From Arthrobacter sp. S39 (GTDB lineage Bacteria; Actinomycetota; Actinomycetes; Actinomycetales; Micrococcaceae), in assembly GCF_004320525.1 (NCBI RefSeq), contig NZ_SIHX01000010.1:99247-163246 (forward strand): a DNA stretch of 64,000 nt. Direction: 5' to 3'. Under the pieces are notes generated by a model. That model saw nothing but the letters and a program-made list of their open reading frames with translations, was not told where the DNA came from and made no database searches. Of this stretch, positions 17,560 through 26,386 are shown piece after piece. Numbering within the stretch: position 1 is the stretch's first letter; every line of letters begins with the position of its first letter. Position numbers and translations under genes: made by a program.

Positions 17560-18564
17560 GTGGGCCGGGCGGAAGAGGACCTGCACGACGAGCTTTTGGG
17601 ACGCGTAGCCCGCCGCTACTTCGTCGACGGCATGCTGCAAAACGATATCGCCGCAGCTGAGCACCTTTCACGCCCCAGTGTGTCGCGCCTCCTGACGGAG
17701 GCGCGCGCACGGGGCGTTGTCCAGTTCAGGATCGGGCCGCCAGTGGACCGTGTCCGGGAACTGGAGACGCAACTACGGCGGCAGACCGGCCTGCGCCGCT
17801 GTGTCGTGGCCACCAGCAAGCCCCGTGCCCTGTATGGAACCTCGAGCAGGCTGGGGTACGTGGCGGCGCGGTATTTGGAGTCGCAGCTCGCGGCGACCCG
17901 GCTTCTGGGCGTCGCGTCGAGCCGGTCGTTGTCGTCGGTGGTGGATTCCCTTGCCGCTGCCCACCGGCCTGACCTGACGGTGGTTGATCTTCTGGGGTGC
18001 CCGCAGGGCAGCCGCCCCGGCCTCGCCGTGAAAGCCGGGGAGGGCGGCCGGTTGGTGGATGGGAGCGGACCCAACACCGCCCAGCTGATTGCGACGCGCT
18101 TGGGGGCGGCCTTCCGGGCACTGCCCGCGCCCTTCGTGTACCGGTCCGCCACAGCCCTCGATGCTGCCCTGGATTCGGAACCGGTCCGGGAAGCGCTGGC
18201 GCTTGGGACGCGTTGCGAGGTTGCCCTGGTTGGCATTGGATCCATGCAGCGTTTCGATGGCACCGGCGTCTACAGTCCTGTCCCTGTCCCGGAACTCGCC
18301 CGGCTTGAGCTGCAGGGTGCTGTGGGCCATTTGTGCGGACGCTTTCTCCGGATGGACGGTTCGCCGGTTGAACCCGGCATCGCGCCGTTGGTGCTGGGAA
18401 TTGGGGCCGACGAACTGCCGAGCGTCCCCCAACGAATCGCCGTAGCCGCCGGCGCCCACAAGGTGGTCCCTATTGCCGCTGCCATCAGCGGTGGCATGGT
18501 CTCGGAACTGGTCACGGACCACACCACCGCCGCTGCGTTGCTATCCCTGCTCCTGCGCGGTTAG
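17560..18564 (+). CDS. SorC/DeoR-type sugar-binding transcriptional regulator
   Basis: This is a ~334-residue regulator with an N-terminal helix-turn-helix (ARRYFVDGMLQNDIAAAEHLSRPSVSRLLTEARARG) and a C-terminal sugar-phosphate-binding domain. That domain has the GVASSRSLSSVVDSL and GIGSMQRFDGTGVYSP regions of SorC proteins. The start is uncertain: the frame opens at 17494 (TTG) inside gntK, and I prefer the GTG at 17560. It lies right after gluconokinase and convergent with the gluconate permease, so it probably controls gluconate/idonate use. Confidence 0.85.
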   Translation: MGRAEEDLHDELLGRVARRYFVDGMLQNDIAAAEHLSRPSVSRLLTEARARGVVQFRIGPPVDRVRELETQLRRQTGLRRCVVATSKPRALYGTSSRLGYVAARYLESQLAATRLLGVASSRSLSSVVDSLAAAHRPDLTVVDLLGCPQGSRPGLAVKAGEGGRLVDGSGPNTAQLIATRLGAAFRALPAPFVYRSATALDAALDSEPVREALALGTRCEVALVGIGSMQRFDGTGVYSPVPVPELARLELQGAVGHLCGRFLRMDGSPVEPGIAPLVLGIGADELPSVPQRIAVAAGAHKVVPIAAAISGGMVSELVTDHTTAAALLSLLLRG

Positions 18565-18568
18565 GGCG

Positions 18569-20059
18569 TCAGGACACCGCGAGCCAGAGGAGTGAGGCGA
18601 TGGCCGCGGTCACGCAGCCCATGATGGTGACTCCCACGGTCCAGGTTTTAAGCATGACCTGCTCGCTGATGCCGAAGTAGCGGGAAAGCACCCAGAAGCC
18701 GGCATCGTTGAAGTTGGACAGGCACATGCCGCCCGCGGACACTCCCACCGCCAGCAGCGCGAGCTGGCTGGGGTTCAGGCTCGTTGTGTCGAACGACTGG
18801 GCCAGCAGCACGGCAACAAAAGTGACTGCCGCCGTCGTCGTTCCCAGTGTTGCCCGCAGGATTGCTGCGAGCACAAAACCGAACAGCACCAGCGGAAGGT
18901 GGATCTCTGCCAGGGTGTCCAGGAGCTGTTTGCCTACGCCAGAGGCACCAATGATGGAGCCGAACGCAACGCCGCCGCCGGTGGAGACCAGGATTTCACC
19001 CACCGGTTTCATGCCCTGCATCCCGAAGAACGAGATGCTCTCTCCGCGCCGGACCCCCGGCGTCAGCAGCAGTGCGTAGGCACAGAAGACGGTGAGGGTC
19101 AGCGCCAGCCAGGGGGTGCCAAGGAATGCCAGGACGTCGAGTACCGTCTGGGCAGGTCCGCCGATGTGCACGGAGCCGGCGAGGGTCTGGATGAGGATCA
19201 GCACAATGGGCAGCAACAGGACGAACAGCAGTTTTCCGACGCCGGGACGCTCGTGCCCTTCCAGGGCGGTCAAAGTGTTCGACCGGGCAGGTGCAGTCGC
19301 CACTGCGGTGGAAACTGGACCGCTGCCTGCGGGCTCCCCGGCCGCGGGACCGCCTGCGGGCGCCGGCGTCGTAACCTCGGTGGAGGTGCCGCCGTCGTAC
19401 TCCGCGTCAAGATCAATGGTGCCGTTGGCGGTCAGTTTCCGGGCCACCCACTGTGAATACAGGAAGGCGATGCCCGCGCCGGGCAGCATCGCGAGCATCC
19501 CGTACATGATCAGGAGCCCGAAGTTCACGTTCAGGGCAGTGGCGATGGCTACAGCCCCCGGGTGCGGCGGGATGATGGAGTGCATGCCAAGGACGGCGAT
19601 CGCCATCGGGATGGCGAAGAAGATAATGGACTTCCGGGACTGGCGGGCGACGGCGATGGTCACGGGCGCCAGCAGGATCACGGCGGTGTCGAAGAAGATG
19701 GTGCTGCCGACCAGGAGCCCGCACATGGTCATGGCAAGGGGGCCGCGTTTGGTTCCGATGCGTTGGAGCATCTTCTCGCCCAGCACTTCACTGCCGCCTG
19801 AGCGGCGGATGATTTCGCCAATCACGCAGCCCAGCGCAATCAGCGGGACCATATGGCCCAACTGCTTGCCCATGGCAGGCTCCATCACGGCGAAAATGCC
19901 TGTTTTGGGATCGATGAGCGGCACGCCCATCGCCAGGGCAAGGCCCACGGCGACAACCGTCATGGTGATGAAGGGGTGGATCTTGAGTTTCACAATCATG
20001 AAAAACAGGACAATGATGCTGAGGACCACCATCGTCATGGAATACCAGATCGGGTACAT
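18569..20059 (-). CDS. GntP family gluconate:H+ symporter
   Basis: This is a 496-residue permease with about 12 membrane segments. GntP-family patterns include MGVPLIDPKTGIFAVMEPAMG, LGCVIGEIIRRSGG, HSIIPPHPGAVAIATALNVN and the C-terminal LSNFNDAGFWVLSRYFG. A ~60-residue hydrophilic Pro/Ala-rich loop in the middle is typical in actinobacterial members. The ATG at 20059 has AAGGAG five bases upstream. It converges on the SorC regulator gene. With gluconokinase nearby, gluconate uptake is the likely role. Confidence 0.92.
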   Translation of the reverse strand: MYPIWYSMTMVVLSIIVLFFMIVKLKIHPFITMTVVAVGLALAMGVPLIDPKTGIFAVMEPAMGKQLGHMVPLIALGCVIGEIIRRSGGSEVLGEKMLQRIGTKRGPLAMTMCGLLVGSTIFFDTAVILLAPVTIAVARQSRKSIIFFAIPMAIAVLGMHSIIPPHPGAVAIATALNVNFGLLIMYGMLAMLPGAGIAFLYSQWVARKLTANGTIDLDAEYDGGTSTEVTTPAPAGGPAAGEPAGSGPVSTAVATAPARSNTLTALEGHERPGVGKLLFVLLLPIVLILIQTLAGSVHIGGPAQTVLDVLAFLGTPWLALTLTVFCAYALLLTPGVRRGESISFFGMQGMKPVGEILVSTGGGVAFGSIIGASGVGKQLLDTLAEIHLPLVLFGFVLAAILRATLGTTTAAVTFVAVLLAQSFDTTSLNPSQLALLAVGVSAGGMCLSNFNDAGFWVLSRYFGISEQVMLKTWTVGVTIMGCVTAAIASLLWLAVS

Positions 20060-20307
20060 ATCGCTCCTTCGCGACAAAACGGTGACGGTGGCTAGGCCTG
20101 CACGTCACTGAATTAGGTTTTCGGGCCGACCTGATCCAACCCGGCACCGGATGCGCCGGTCAATGAATCCGAGGGAACCTGAACATTCGTTCCAATACCC
20201 GCCAGTTTGTTCGTTCAGCCTGCGATTTTTCTGCAGAGGCACCAATACTGGAGGTTCGATTTCCACGCCAGCCTCATGGACGAGGCTGCCGAACAGAAGG
20301 GCCCTCC

Positions 20308-20877
20308 ATGCGCCAAAGCCAGCTCCTCAAGTCCCGCGCCCAGGAATTGCCCGCACGAACCATGAGCATGCATCATGTGTGCCTTGTTGTCTCCAACATT
20401 GCCGGCACCAGGGATTTCTACGTCAACGTCCTCGGATTCGAGGAGATACACCGGCCCACAGACTTTGTGTTCCACGGAGCGTACTTCCATAACGGCGATG
20501 TTGAAGTCCACGTAGTCCAGGAATCCGAGCCAGGACGGCTGTCCCGCCATGCTCCGGAGTGGGGTAGTGAGGAACTGCGCACGGGCCTCTGCCATCACTT
20601 CGCGGTCATGGTGGATTCGTTTGAGCCGTTCCTCGCAGTGATGCGCGAACGCGGACTTGAACGGGTGGGTGGGCCGCGCGTCCGTGACGACTACGTTGAG
20701 CAGATCTACATCGCCGACCCCGACGGCCATGTCATTGAGCTTTTGTACCAGCACACTCCGCAGTCCGGCCACGCGCGACGCATGGAAATTTTCGATCTGG
20801 GGATAGCGGTCCCGGTCGCTCCCGGACACCACGTCCTTGATCCGCGGGTCAAGCATGGATTGTCCTGTCCGGAATAA
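20308..20877 (+). CDS. VOC (glyoxalase/bleomycin-resistance) family protein
   Basis: This is a 189-residue protein with a vicinal-oxygen-chelate domain from about residue 18: MHHVCLVVSNIAGTRDFYVNVLGFEE, later YIADPDGHVIELLYQ. Metal-binding positions of this fold (His in MHHV, Glu in VIEL) are retained. The ATG at 20308 follows AGAAGGG. An alternative ATG at 20362 would trim the first 18 residues. It is monocistronic next to the gluconate permease; the substrate is unknown. Confidence 0.8.
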   Translation: MRQSQLLKSRAQELPARTMSMHHVCLVVSNIAGTRDFYVNVLGFEEIHRPTDFVFHGAYFHNGDVEVHVVQESEPGRLSRHAPEWGSEELRTGLCHHFAVMVDSFEPFLAVMRERGLERVGGPRVRDDYVEQIYIADPDGHVIELLYQHTPQSGHARRMEIFDLGIAVPVAPGHHVLDPRVKHGLSCPE

Positions 20878-21393
20878 GTTACGGGCGTAGGGCCCATGGC
20901 CCGGCTGCTGGTAACTGATCTTCTGCGTGCATCGCTCCGGGCACCCGCCGGTGCTGCGGATCCATTGGGAAGCCGCGCCGCCGGCCGGTAGTGCCTGTCG
21001 GGCCCAAAGTTCATCTCTGCGGTGACGAGGGGAGTGGCGGCATTGTGCGGGGTGCTCTGATATGTCACCAGTGCGCTTTCCGCCACAGCGGGGCTACCGC
21101 AGGCTGCGGTCAGGCTCCTGAGGAGTGCGTAGAAGGACGACATAGCAAAAGCGGGCATAGTCCTGCCGGGCCTCCACCCGAACAGCAGTTGGCGATGGGG
21201 TATTGCGGCCATGGCCGTGACCTCCGCCGTCATGCCCTCGCGGGCAAGGGAAGCAGCATCCCTTCGAAGGTCGGATAGGCGGCTTCCTAGAATCCACGCC
21301 CCGTCGAGGGGCTTGATCCGCCGCCTCCAGGATGGCGTTGGTGGCCGAGGCTGGGGTGTAGTTGGTGATTCGGGACCTCGCCGTGAGGTTGAC
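20878..21393. other. Non-coding or decayed stretch
   Basis: No ORF here has a recognisable family, a ribosome binding site or support from context. The leftward frame at 20706-21233 overlaps the VOC gene and looks like a shadow. The only structured element is the 48-base repeat at 21138-21185, shared with the Fic remnant near 35.6 kb, so the block probably contains decayed mobile or toxin-system DNA. Confidence 0.45.
21138..21185 (+). repeat. 48-base repeat shared with 35644-35690
   Basis: The two copies run from CGACAT to ACCCGAACAG and differ by three substitutions and one single-base indel. In the other copy the repeat holds the last codons of a Fic-family remnant plus about 25 bases of its downstream flank. 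Here only that tail remains. Confidence 0.7.
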
Positions 21394-22620
21394 CTAGTTG
21401 TTATTCGTTGGTGCCTGGATCAAGCCCGCGCCAACGTCCACGGGATCCGTGCCGGCCTTGAGTGGTTTGAACGTTCCGGAGGCGATCAATTTGGACTGCA
21501 GGAGCACAGGACTCAGTGGTCCCTGCGCAAGTAGCCGTTCGGCCCAAAGTGCTGTCACGCCGGCGACGTGCGGGGTCGCCATGCTGGTTCCGCTGATGGT
21601 CTTGGTGCCGCCGTTGAGCCAGGCGCTGAAAACACCGACGCCGGGACCGGCCACGGTCGCCATGGTATTGGAAAACGGTGCCACGGTGAGTCCGCCGGCG
21701 CCGTCGGCCAAGGCCGCCACGGATGTGATGCCGAACGCCGCCGCGGGCGGGGCAACGTTGATCTCGTAAGCGGGATTGCCGGCGCGTTCACTTTCGTTGC
21801 CGGCGGCGGCGACGATGATTGTGGTCTGGGCGACTGAGGCGCGGGCGTTGAGAAGGTTGGCCAGCTGTTCGAAAAGCCGGACGTTGGCGCGGTAGCCTTC
21901 GAGGGCGATCGATGTGGCTGCGGGGATCGTCAGACCGTTTACCGTGACCAGCTCGTCCACCCAGCCTGGGAAGTCCATGCCCAAGGACATGGAGATGACG
22001 TGGGCGCCGTTGTCGGCTGCCCACAGCATTGCCGAGGCGAGAATATCGCTGCTGCCGCCGTTCGGGCCTCCGAGGACCTTGCCTATGAGGGCTTTCTGGA
22101 CGCCGCGGGCGACGCCGATCCGCTGGCCCGCGAGGTCGCGGCCGAAGATTGTGCCCGCGCAGTGCGTGCCGTGGCCGTTGTCGTCCTCGGCGCTGCCGGC
22201 GCCCGTGAAATCTTTTGTGACAAGGTCGACGCCGGCGAAGGCGGGATGGTCGGCGTCGATGCCGGTGTCCAGCACCGCGATGGTCACTCCGGTGCCCGTG
22301 AAGGGAGAGGTGTCTGCGCCCACGGCCTTGACGCCCCACGTCACGGCAGCGGCCGGTGCCGCGTCTGCATCGAGGGGTTCGATGAGTTTCATTGGCATCG
22401 CTGGTGCGAAGCCGAGGACCGTGGGATCGTTCCTCAAAGCGTTGATAGTTGAGCTTGAGGGGTTGTCGTCCCTCTCCACTGTCATCCCCACAGCCCGTTC
22501 AGCGATGCTTTGGACGGCCGATTCAAGCCCCGAGGCACCCGGCCCGTCAAAGGGGTCGCGCGTGGCGCGCAGGGCAGGGGCGCGCAATATGACGATCTTC
22601 CGGTTGAGCCGTTCGGACAT
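21394..22620 (-). CDS. S8 family serine peptidase (subtilisin-like)
   Basis: This is a 408-residue subtilase with a complete catalytic triad: Asp118 in VLDTGID, His150 in NGHGTH and Ser346 in SGTSMATPHVAG. The oxyanion-hole Asn is at about 275 in AAAGNES. No signal peptide is evident: the N-terminus is a charged ~90-residue segment, possibly a pro-region or unconventional. Unlike secreted relatives, it may act in the cytoplasm or be exported by a non-classical route. The ATG has AAAGGAG seven bases upstream. It diverges from the histidine kinase gene. Confidence 0.93.
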   Translation of the reverse strand: MSERLNRKIVILRAPALRATRDPFDGPGASGLESAVQSIAERAVGMTVERDDNPSSSTINALRNDPTVLGFAPAMPMKLIEPLDADAAPAAAVTWGVKAVGADTSPFTGTGVTIAVLDTGIDADHPAFAGVDLVTKDFTGAGSAEDDNGHGTHCAGTIFGRDLAGQRIGVARGVQKALIGKVLGGPNGGSSDILASAMLWAADNGAHVISMSLGMDFPGWVDELVTVNGLTIPAATSIALEGYRANVRLFEQLANLLNARASVAQTTIIVAAAGNESERAGNPAYEINVAPPAAAFGITSVAALADGAGGLTVAPFSNTMATVAGPGVGVFSAWLNGGTKTISGTSMATPHVAGVTALWAERLLAQGPLSPVLLQSKLIASGTFKPLKAGTDPVDVGAGLIQAPTNNN

Positions 22621-22919
22621 TTCAAGCTCCTTTGACCTCTATTTGGCCGTGATGGCGCCCTAGGCGCGTGGACCGCAGGTATGACAGGCATCAAATTTTG
22701 TCGACGGACGCTTCGACATGGTTCAAGGTTTACCGCTGGCGGTGTTACAGCGGCGTTATCGGTCGAAAGGGGCTTCGCACGGACGCTCCAGTAACGCTCC
22801 AGTAACGCCGTGGTGCAAGCATGAGTCCCCGTGTGCTGAAGATCTATCCCGTGGGGCTGGGTAAGCGAATGGTTGGGATTGGGCATGGATAATAACGCCA
22901 GTCGCGCCTGGCCACCTGT
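22621..22919. other. Divergent promoter region between protease and histidine kinase
   Basis: This 299-base region has no credible gene. It contains an 11-base word ACGCTCCAGTA repeated in tandem twice (22783-22804), and inverted relatives of it (GGTGTTAC, GGCGTTAT) about 40 bases upstream. These could be binding sites for a regulator, but no consensus is recognised. Confidence 0.4.
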
Positions 22920-24758
22920 ATGACTTTTAGACAGCTCTGCACAGTGCTGGCCACAACGGCTGCCCTGGTGGCTTTGGTGCTGGTCAATGTCGACTGGTCT
23001 CCGGCTGCCGTGACTGACCCCGCCCGCACCTTGTTTCTGAACGCGCAAGGGGTCTTGCGCTGGAGCCAGAATCCCCACCGGACGCCGTTTTCGGTTCCGG
23101 AACTGCTGCTGTTCTTCGCCGTCGGACTGGCCTTCGTAGCAGCAGGCGTCACTGCATGGCATACCAGGCCCAACAGGAATCCGGGGTTGCTGCTGGTGGT
23201 GTCGGGATGGATGTGGCTCACTGCCGGTCTTCGCCTGTCCAGCAATCCGCTTGCCTTCACCCTTGGGGTGACAATGACCCTGATGTACCAGCCGCCGTTG
23301 CTGCAGCTGGCACTGTGCTTTCCGGGAGGCGTCCTGCGCAGCGCGTGGGAGAGACGGTTCGTGACGTTCTTCTTTGCCTCCTGGCTATTCATTGCGATTG
23401 CCGGGTGGGCCTTCTTCGACCCGCGCGAACAGATTCTCGGGCACGTCTCAACCTCGCAGAACCTGTTCCTGGTGTGGAACAGTGCGGAGATCACCAACCG
23501 AATCGGCAACGCGGCAAGGGTATTCCAAATCTGCGTGGGCCTTGCGGTTGTGGCTGTCCTGGTAGCACGGTGGCGTTCCGGGACGCCGGCTTATCGAGCC
23601 TCATTCCTGCCACTATGGCTGGCTGTCATCCTGAAGACCGCTGCAACCATCTGGGTGTCCCTGGCGGTAGTGCAGCTCTCCGGGACCCTTTCGCCGGCGG
23701 CGCTGTTGTGGCAGTATCCCGCGACGGCGGTGGTGCCCTTTGCGGTGTTGTTCGGACTATGGCGCTACCGCTTTGCCCGGGGCGCCCTCAGTGAGGTCAT
23801 GGTCGAAATCGGCGCGGCACCGGTAAGCAACAGGCTGATCCGCGTCCTGCGCCGCTCCGTTCACGATCCCACCCTGCAGCTGTGGCGTTGGTCCGCCGAA
23901 GCTGAACAGTTCCTGGACGACGACGGGCGCCGACAGGCCCTGCCCACAGGCACATCAGGCAGGGCTGCGATTGTCCTCGAACGCAGTGGCAGGCCCTTCG
24001 GCGCGCTGGTCTTTGACGAGACGCTCAAAGATCAACCGGAACTCCTCGCCGCCCTCAGCAGCGCAACCGCACTCACCCTCGAAAACCAGCATATGGAGGA
24101 GCAGCTGCGCAAACAGCTGATCGAGGTCAGCCGCTCCCGGAAACGCATTGTCACGGCCGGGGACGACCGCAGGCGCCAGCTGGAGAGGGATTTGCACGAC
24201 GGCGCCCAGCAGCGGCTGGTGGCCGTCGCCATGGCGCTGGCGAGAGCACGGCGGGTACAGGATCCGAATGACATGCGCTTCCTCGTGGAGCAGGCGGGCC
24301 AGGACCTTAATGAGGCCCTGGCCGAGCTGCGGGAGCTGGCACATGGGGTGTACCCGCCGTCGTTGCGCGAACGCGGTCTCCTCGCTTCCGTGACTGCATT
24401 GGCTGAACGCGCGGCCTTGCCCATCCAAGTCAAGGCCGACCTTCCGCTGCGGCCGCCACCCACGGTGGAGCTGGCCGCCTATTTCATCTGCGCCGAAGCG
24501 GTCACCAACACACTCAAGCATGCGGGGGCCACTTCCATGGCCATTTCCCTGACAAGCACCACAAAGGAACTCTTCTTGACTATTACCGACGACGGGCGCG
24601 GCGGGGCCGGGTTTGGACCTGCCGGTGGCCTGCTCGGCCTCACAGACCGCGCGGAAGCTTTGGGCGGCGTCCTGACTGTTACCAGCCCGCCCGGGCGGGG
24701 AACCACGATCACCGCAGTACTGCCTTTCGTCAATGACGCCGAGCGGTCCCTGCCGTGA
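22920..24758 (+). CDS. Sensor histidine kinase (NarL/DesK-type, HisKA_3)
   Basis: This is a 612-residue membrane histidine kinase. The N-terminal ~290 residues contain 7-8 hydrophobic segments. A linker with weak GAF-like character follows, then the dimerisation/phosphoacceptor helix RRRQLERDLHDGAQQRLV with His426. The C-terminal ATPase has an N-box (AEAVTNTLKHAG) and G-boxes (DDGRGGAGF, GLLGLTDRAEALGG). The ATG at 22920 has no strong ribosome binding site. Its stop overlaps the response regulator start by four bases, so it phosphorylates that partner. The signal is unknown. Confidence 0.92.
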   Translation: MTFRQLCTVLATTAALVALVLVNVDWSPAAVTDPARTLFLNAQGVLRWSQNPHRTPFSVPELLLFFAVGLAFVAAGVTAWHTRPNRNPGLLLVVSGWMWLTAGLRLSSNPLAFTLGVTMTLMYQPPLLQLALCFPGGVLRSAWERRFVTFFFASWLFIAIAGWAFFDPREQILGHVSTSQNLFLVWNSAEITNRIGNAARVFQICVGLAVVAVLVARWRSGTPAYRASFLPLWLAVILKTAATIWVSLAVVQLSGTLSPAALLWQYPATAVVPFAVLFGLWRYRFARGALSEVMVEIGAAPVSNRLIRVLRRSVHDPTLQLWRWSAEAEQFLDDDGRRQALPTGTSGRAAIVLERSGRPFGALVFDETLKDQPELLAALSSATALTLENQHMEEQLRKQLIEVSRSRKRIVTAGDDRRRQLERDLHDGAQQRLVAVAMALARARRVQDPNDMRFLVEQAGQDLNEALAELRELAHGVYPPSLRERGLLASVTALAERAALPIQVKADLPLRPPPTVELAAYFICAEAVTNTLKHAGATSMAISLTSTTKELFLTITDDGRGGAGFGPAGGLLGLTDRAEALGGVLTVTSPPGRGTTITAVLPFVNDAERSLP

Positions 24759-25426
24759 CGCTGCGTGTGGTGATCGCGGATGATTCGGCCCTGCTGCGGC
24801 GTGGACTGGCGGTGCTGCTGGCCTCGGAAGGCCTCCACGTCGTCGGGGAGGCTTCCGAAGCTCAGGGCCTGCTTGACCTGGTGGTAACCCACCGGCCTGA
24901 CGTGGCGGTGGTCGACATCCGGATGCCGCCGTCGTACACCCTTGAGGGCATCCGGGCGGCGGAACAGATCCGGCGGGACCACCCGGAAACCGGTGTCTTG
25001 CTGCTTTCCCAGTACGTCGAAACGGACAACGCCATGGCCCTGTTGTGCAACGGCGCCCGCAGCCTGGGGTACCTCCTGAAGGAACGGGTGTCGGACGTGG
25101 ATGAGTTCCTGGGCGCACTGCAGCGGGTTGCCACCGGAGGAACCGCCATCGACCCGGACCTGGTCACTCGTATGGTCTCCCGGCCACGGGCCGCAGACCG
25201 TTACAGCCAGGAACTGTCCGGCCGGGAAAAGGACGTACTGGCGTTGATGGCCGAGGGCCGCACGAACACGGGAATAGCGTCGGCCCTGCTGATGGGCGAG
25301 CGTACCGTGGAGGCACATGTCCGCAGCATCTTCCTCAAGTTCGGACTTCATCCTGAGCCGGAGGACCACCGGAGGGTGCTCGCCGTCCTGACGTACCTGC
25401 GCGCCGGGCACGATCCCCGGCCCTGA
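24755..25426 (+). CDS. LuxR/NarL family response regulator
   Basis: This is a 223-residue two-domain response regulator. The receiver domain has the acidic pair DD (residues 9-10), phosphoacceptor Asp54 in VAVVDIRMPP and Lys near residue 108 in YLLKERV. The C-terminal LuxR helix-turn-helix reads LSGREKDVLALMAEGRTNTGIASALLMGERTVEAHVRSI in parts. The GTG start overlaps the kinase stop. It is the cognate partner of the kinase; targets are not evident, though the SARP-type gene convergent with it is nearby. Confidence 0.93.
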   Translation: MTLRVVIADDSALLRRGLAVLLASEGLHVVGEASEAQGLLDLVVTHRPDVAVVDIRMPPSYTLEGIRAAEQIRRDHPETGVLLLSQYVETDNAMALLCNGARSLGYLLKERVSDVDEFLGALQRVATGGTAIDPDLVTRMVSRPRAADRYSQELSGREKDVLALMAEGRTNTGIASALLMGERTVEAHVRSIFLKFGLHPEPEDHRRVLAVLTYLRAGHDPRP

Positions 25427-25455
25427 TCGCGGACCCGCGCAGCTGGCCCCGATTG

Positions 25456-26166
25456 TCAGGATGGAACGAGGGCCGAAACGCGCGCCTGCAGCTCCGAGCG
25501 CATCAACTGGCTTAACTGGAAACCGGGCTCAAGGCCAAACGTGTCCTGGCAGAGACTGCGGAATCGGCGATACGAACGTTGGGCCCCGTTGATGTTACCG
25601 GCGGCGAGTTCAGCCCGAACCAGCAGAACCACCGAGCGCTCGCGCAGGGGTTCGAGGTTGGCTGCGGCCAGCGCCGCTGTTTCGGCCGTGTCTGCATCGC
25701 CTTCGGCGAGGGCCCGTTCTGCTGCTGCGTCCAAGGCCATGACCCTCAGGTGCCGGAAACGCTCCTGTTCGCTGATGACCCAGTCCTCGTACCATCCCGG
25801 CAGCAGTTCTCCGGTCCGCAAGGCCTCGATCGGGACGGGCTCCGCGTATGCGTGTGTGAGCGAGTGCTGCACGCCGTGGAAGTCAACGGCCACTGATGGG
25901 TCCAGTGCCAGCAGGTGTTGTGCGTCCCGCAGCAGGCCCGGGAGTTCGTGGGCCACGTGCCACAGTGCCACCCGTAGGCTGGCGTCCGCCTGTCGGTCGG
26001 TGCTGTCTGGCCAGAGCAGCCCTGCGACGGCCGTACGCGGTCGTGGCCCAACAATGGCCAGTGCGGTGATCAGCCGGCGTTGCCGGCTCGCGACCTGCAC
26101 CGGTTGGCCGAGGCGCCGTAACTGCCAGCAGCCCAAAAGATTCAAAGTCCACATATTGTCTGTCAT
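25456..26166 (-). CDS. SARP-type regulator with bacterial transcriptional activator domain (BTAD)
   Basis: This is a 236-residue protein. The N-terminus (WTLNLLGCWQLRRLGQPVQV, then RQRRLITALAIVG and AGLLWPDS) is the OmpR-like winged helix of SARP regulators. Residues ~95-236 form the TPR-like BTAD, ending in SYRRFRSLCQDTFGLEPGFQL. AAAGGA precedes the ATG by seven bases. SARPs usually activate pathway genes near them. It lies downstream of, and in the same direction as, the unknown coiled-coil protein at 26387-27280, separated by a terminator, and convergent with the two-component pair. Confidence 0.85.
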   Translation of the reverse strand: MTDNMWTLNLLGCWQLRRLGQPVQVASRQRRLITALAIVGPRPRTAVAGLLWPDSTDRQADASLRVALWHVAHELPGLLRDAQHLLALDPSVAVDFHGVQHSLTHAYAEPVPIEALRTGELLPGWYEDWVISEQERFRHLRVMALDAAAERALAEGDADTAETAALAAANLEPLRERSVVLLVRAELAAGNINGAQRSYRRFRSLCQDTFGLEPGFQLSQLMRSELQARVSALVPS

Positions 26167-26313
26167 TGCCGGATCCTTTGTAACTTCGGTGGTGAAATTG
26201 TCCTTTCAGTCTGCTCGGGACCCCGGAATGGCGCTTCCGTGCTATCACTTAACGGCTTCAGCGGCCCTCCATGCCCGACGCGGCCCTTCATCCCGTACCG
26301 TCCTGGACAGCGA

Positions 26314-26354
26314 ACAGGAACGGCGGAAGAACGTTGTTGCTCCGCCGTTCCTGT
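26314..26354 (-). terminator. Strong hairpin terminator after the coiled-coil protein
   Basis: A perfect 14-base stem (26314-26327 with 26341-26354) encloses a 13-base loop. It lies just past the stop of the leftward gene 26387-27280 and before the SARP gene. It lacks a clear T run, so it may act as an intrinsic terminator of the G+C-rich type or an mRNA stabiliser. Confidence 0.6.
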
Positions 26355-26386
26355 GGGCCGGCTGGTGGCTGCCGTAGGCCTACATA

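Noticed and set aside
20168..20220. TGAAC...GTTCA inverted words upstream of the VOC gene as an operator
   Set aside because: Arms match over only five bases with a long spacer; not distinguishable from chance by reading alone.
20706..21233. Reverse-strand ORF of 175 codons after the VOC gene
   Set aside because: It overlaps the VOC gene, has no ribosome binding site or family and irregular composition.
22783..22804. Possible CRISPR or repeat array
   Set aside because: Only two tandem 11-base units without spacers; no array of regularly spaced repeats was seen anywhere in the window.
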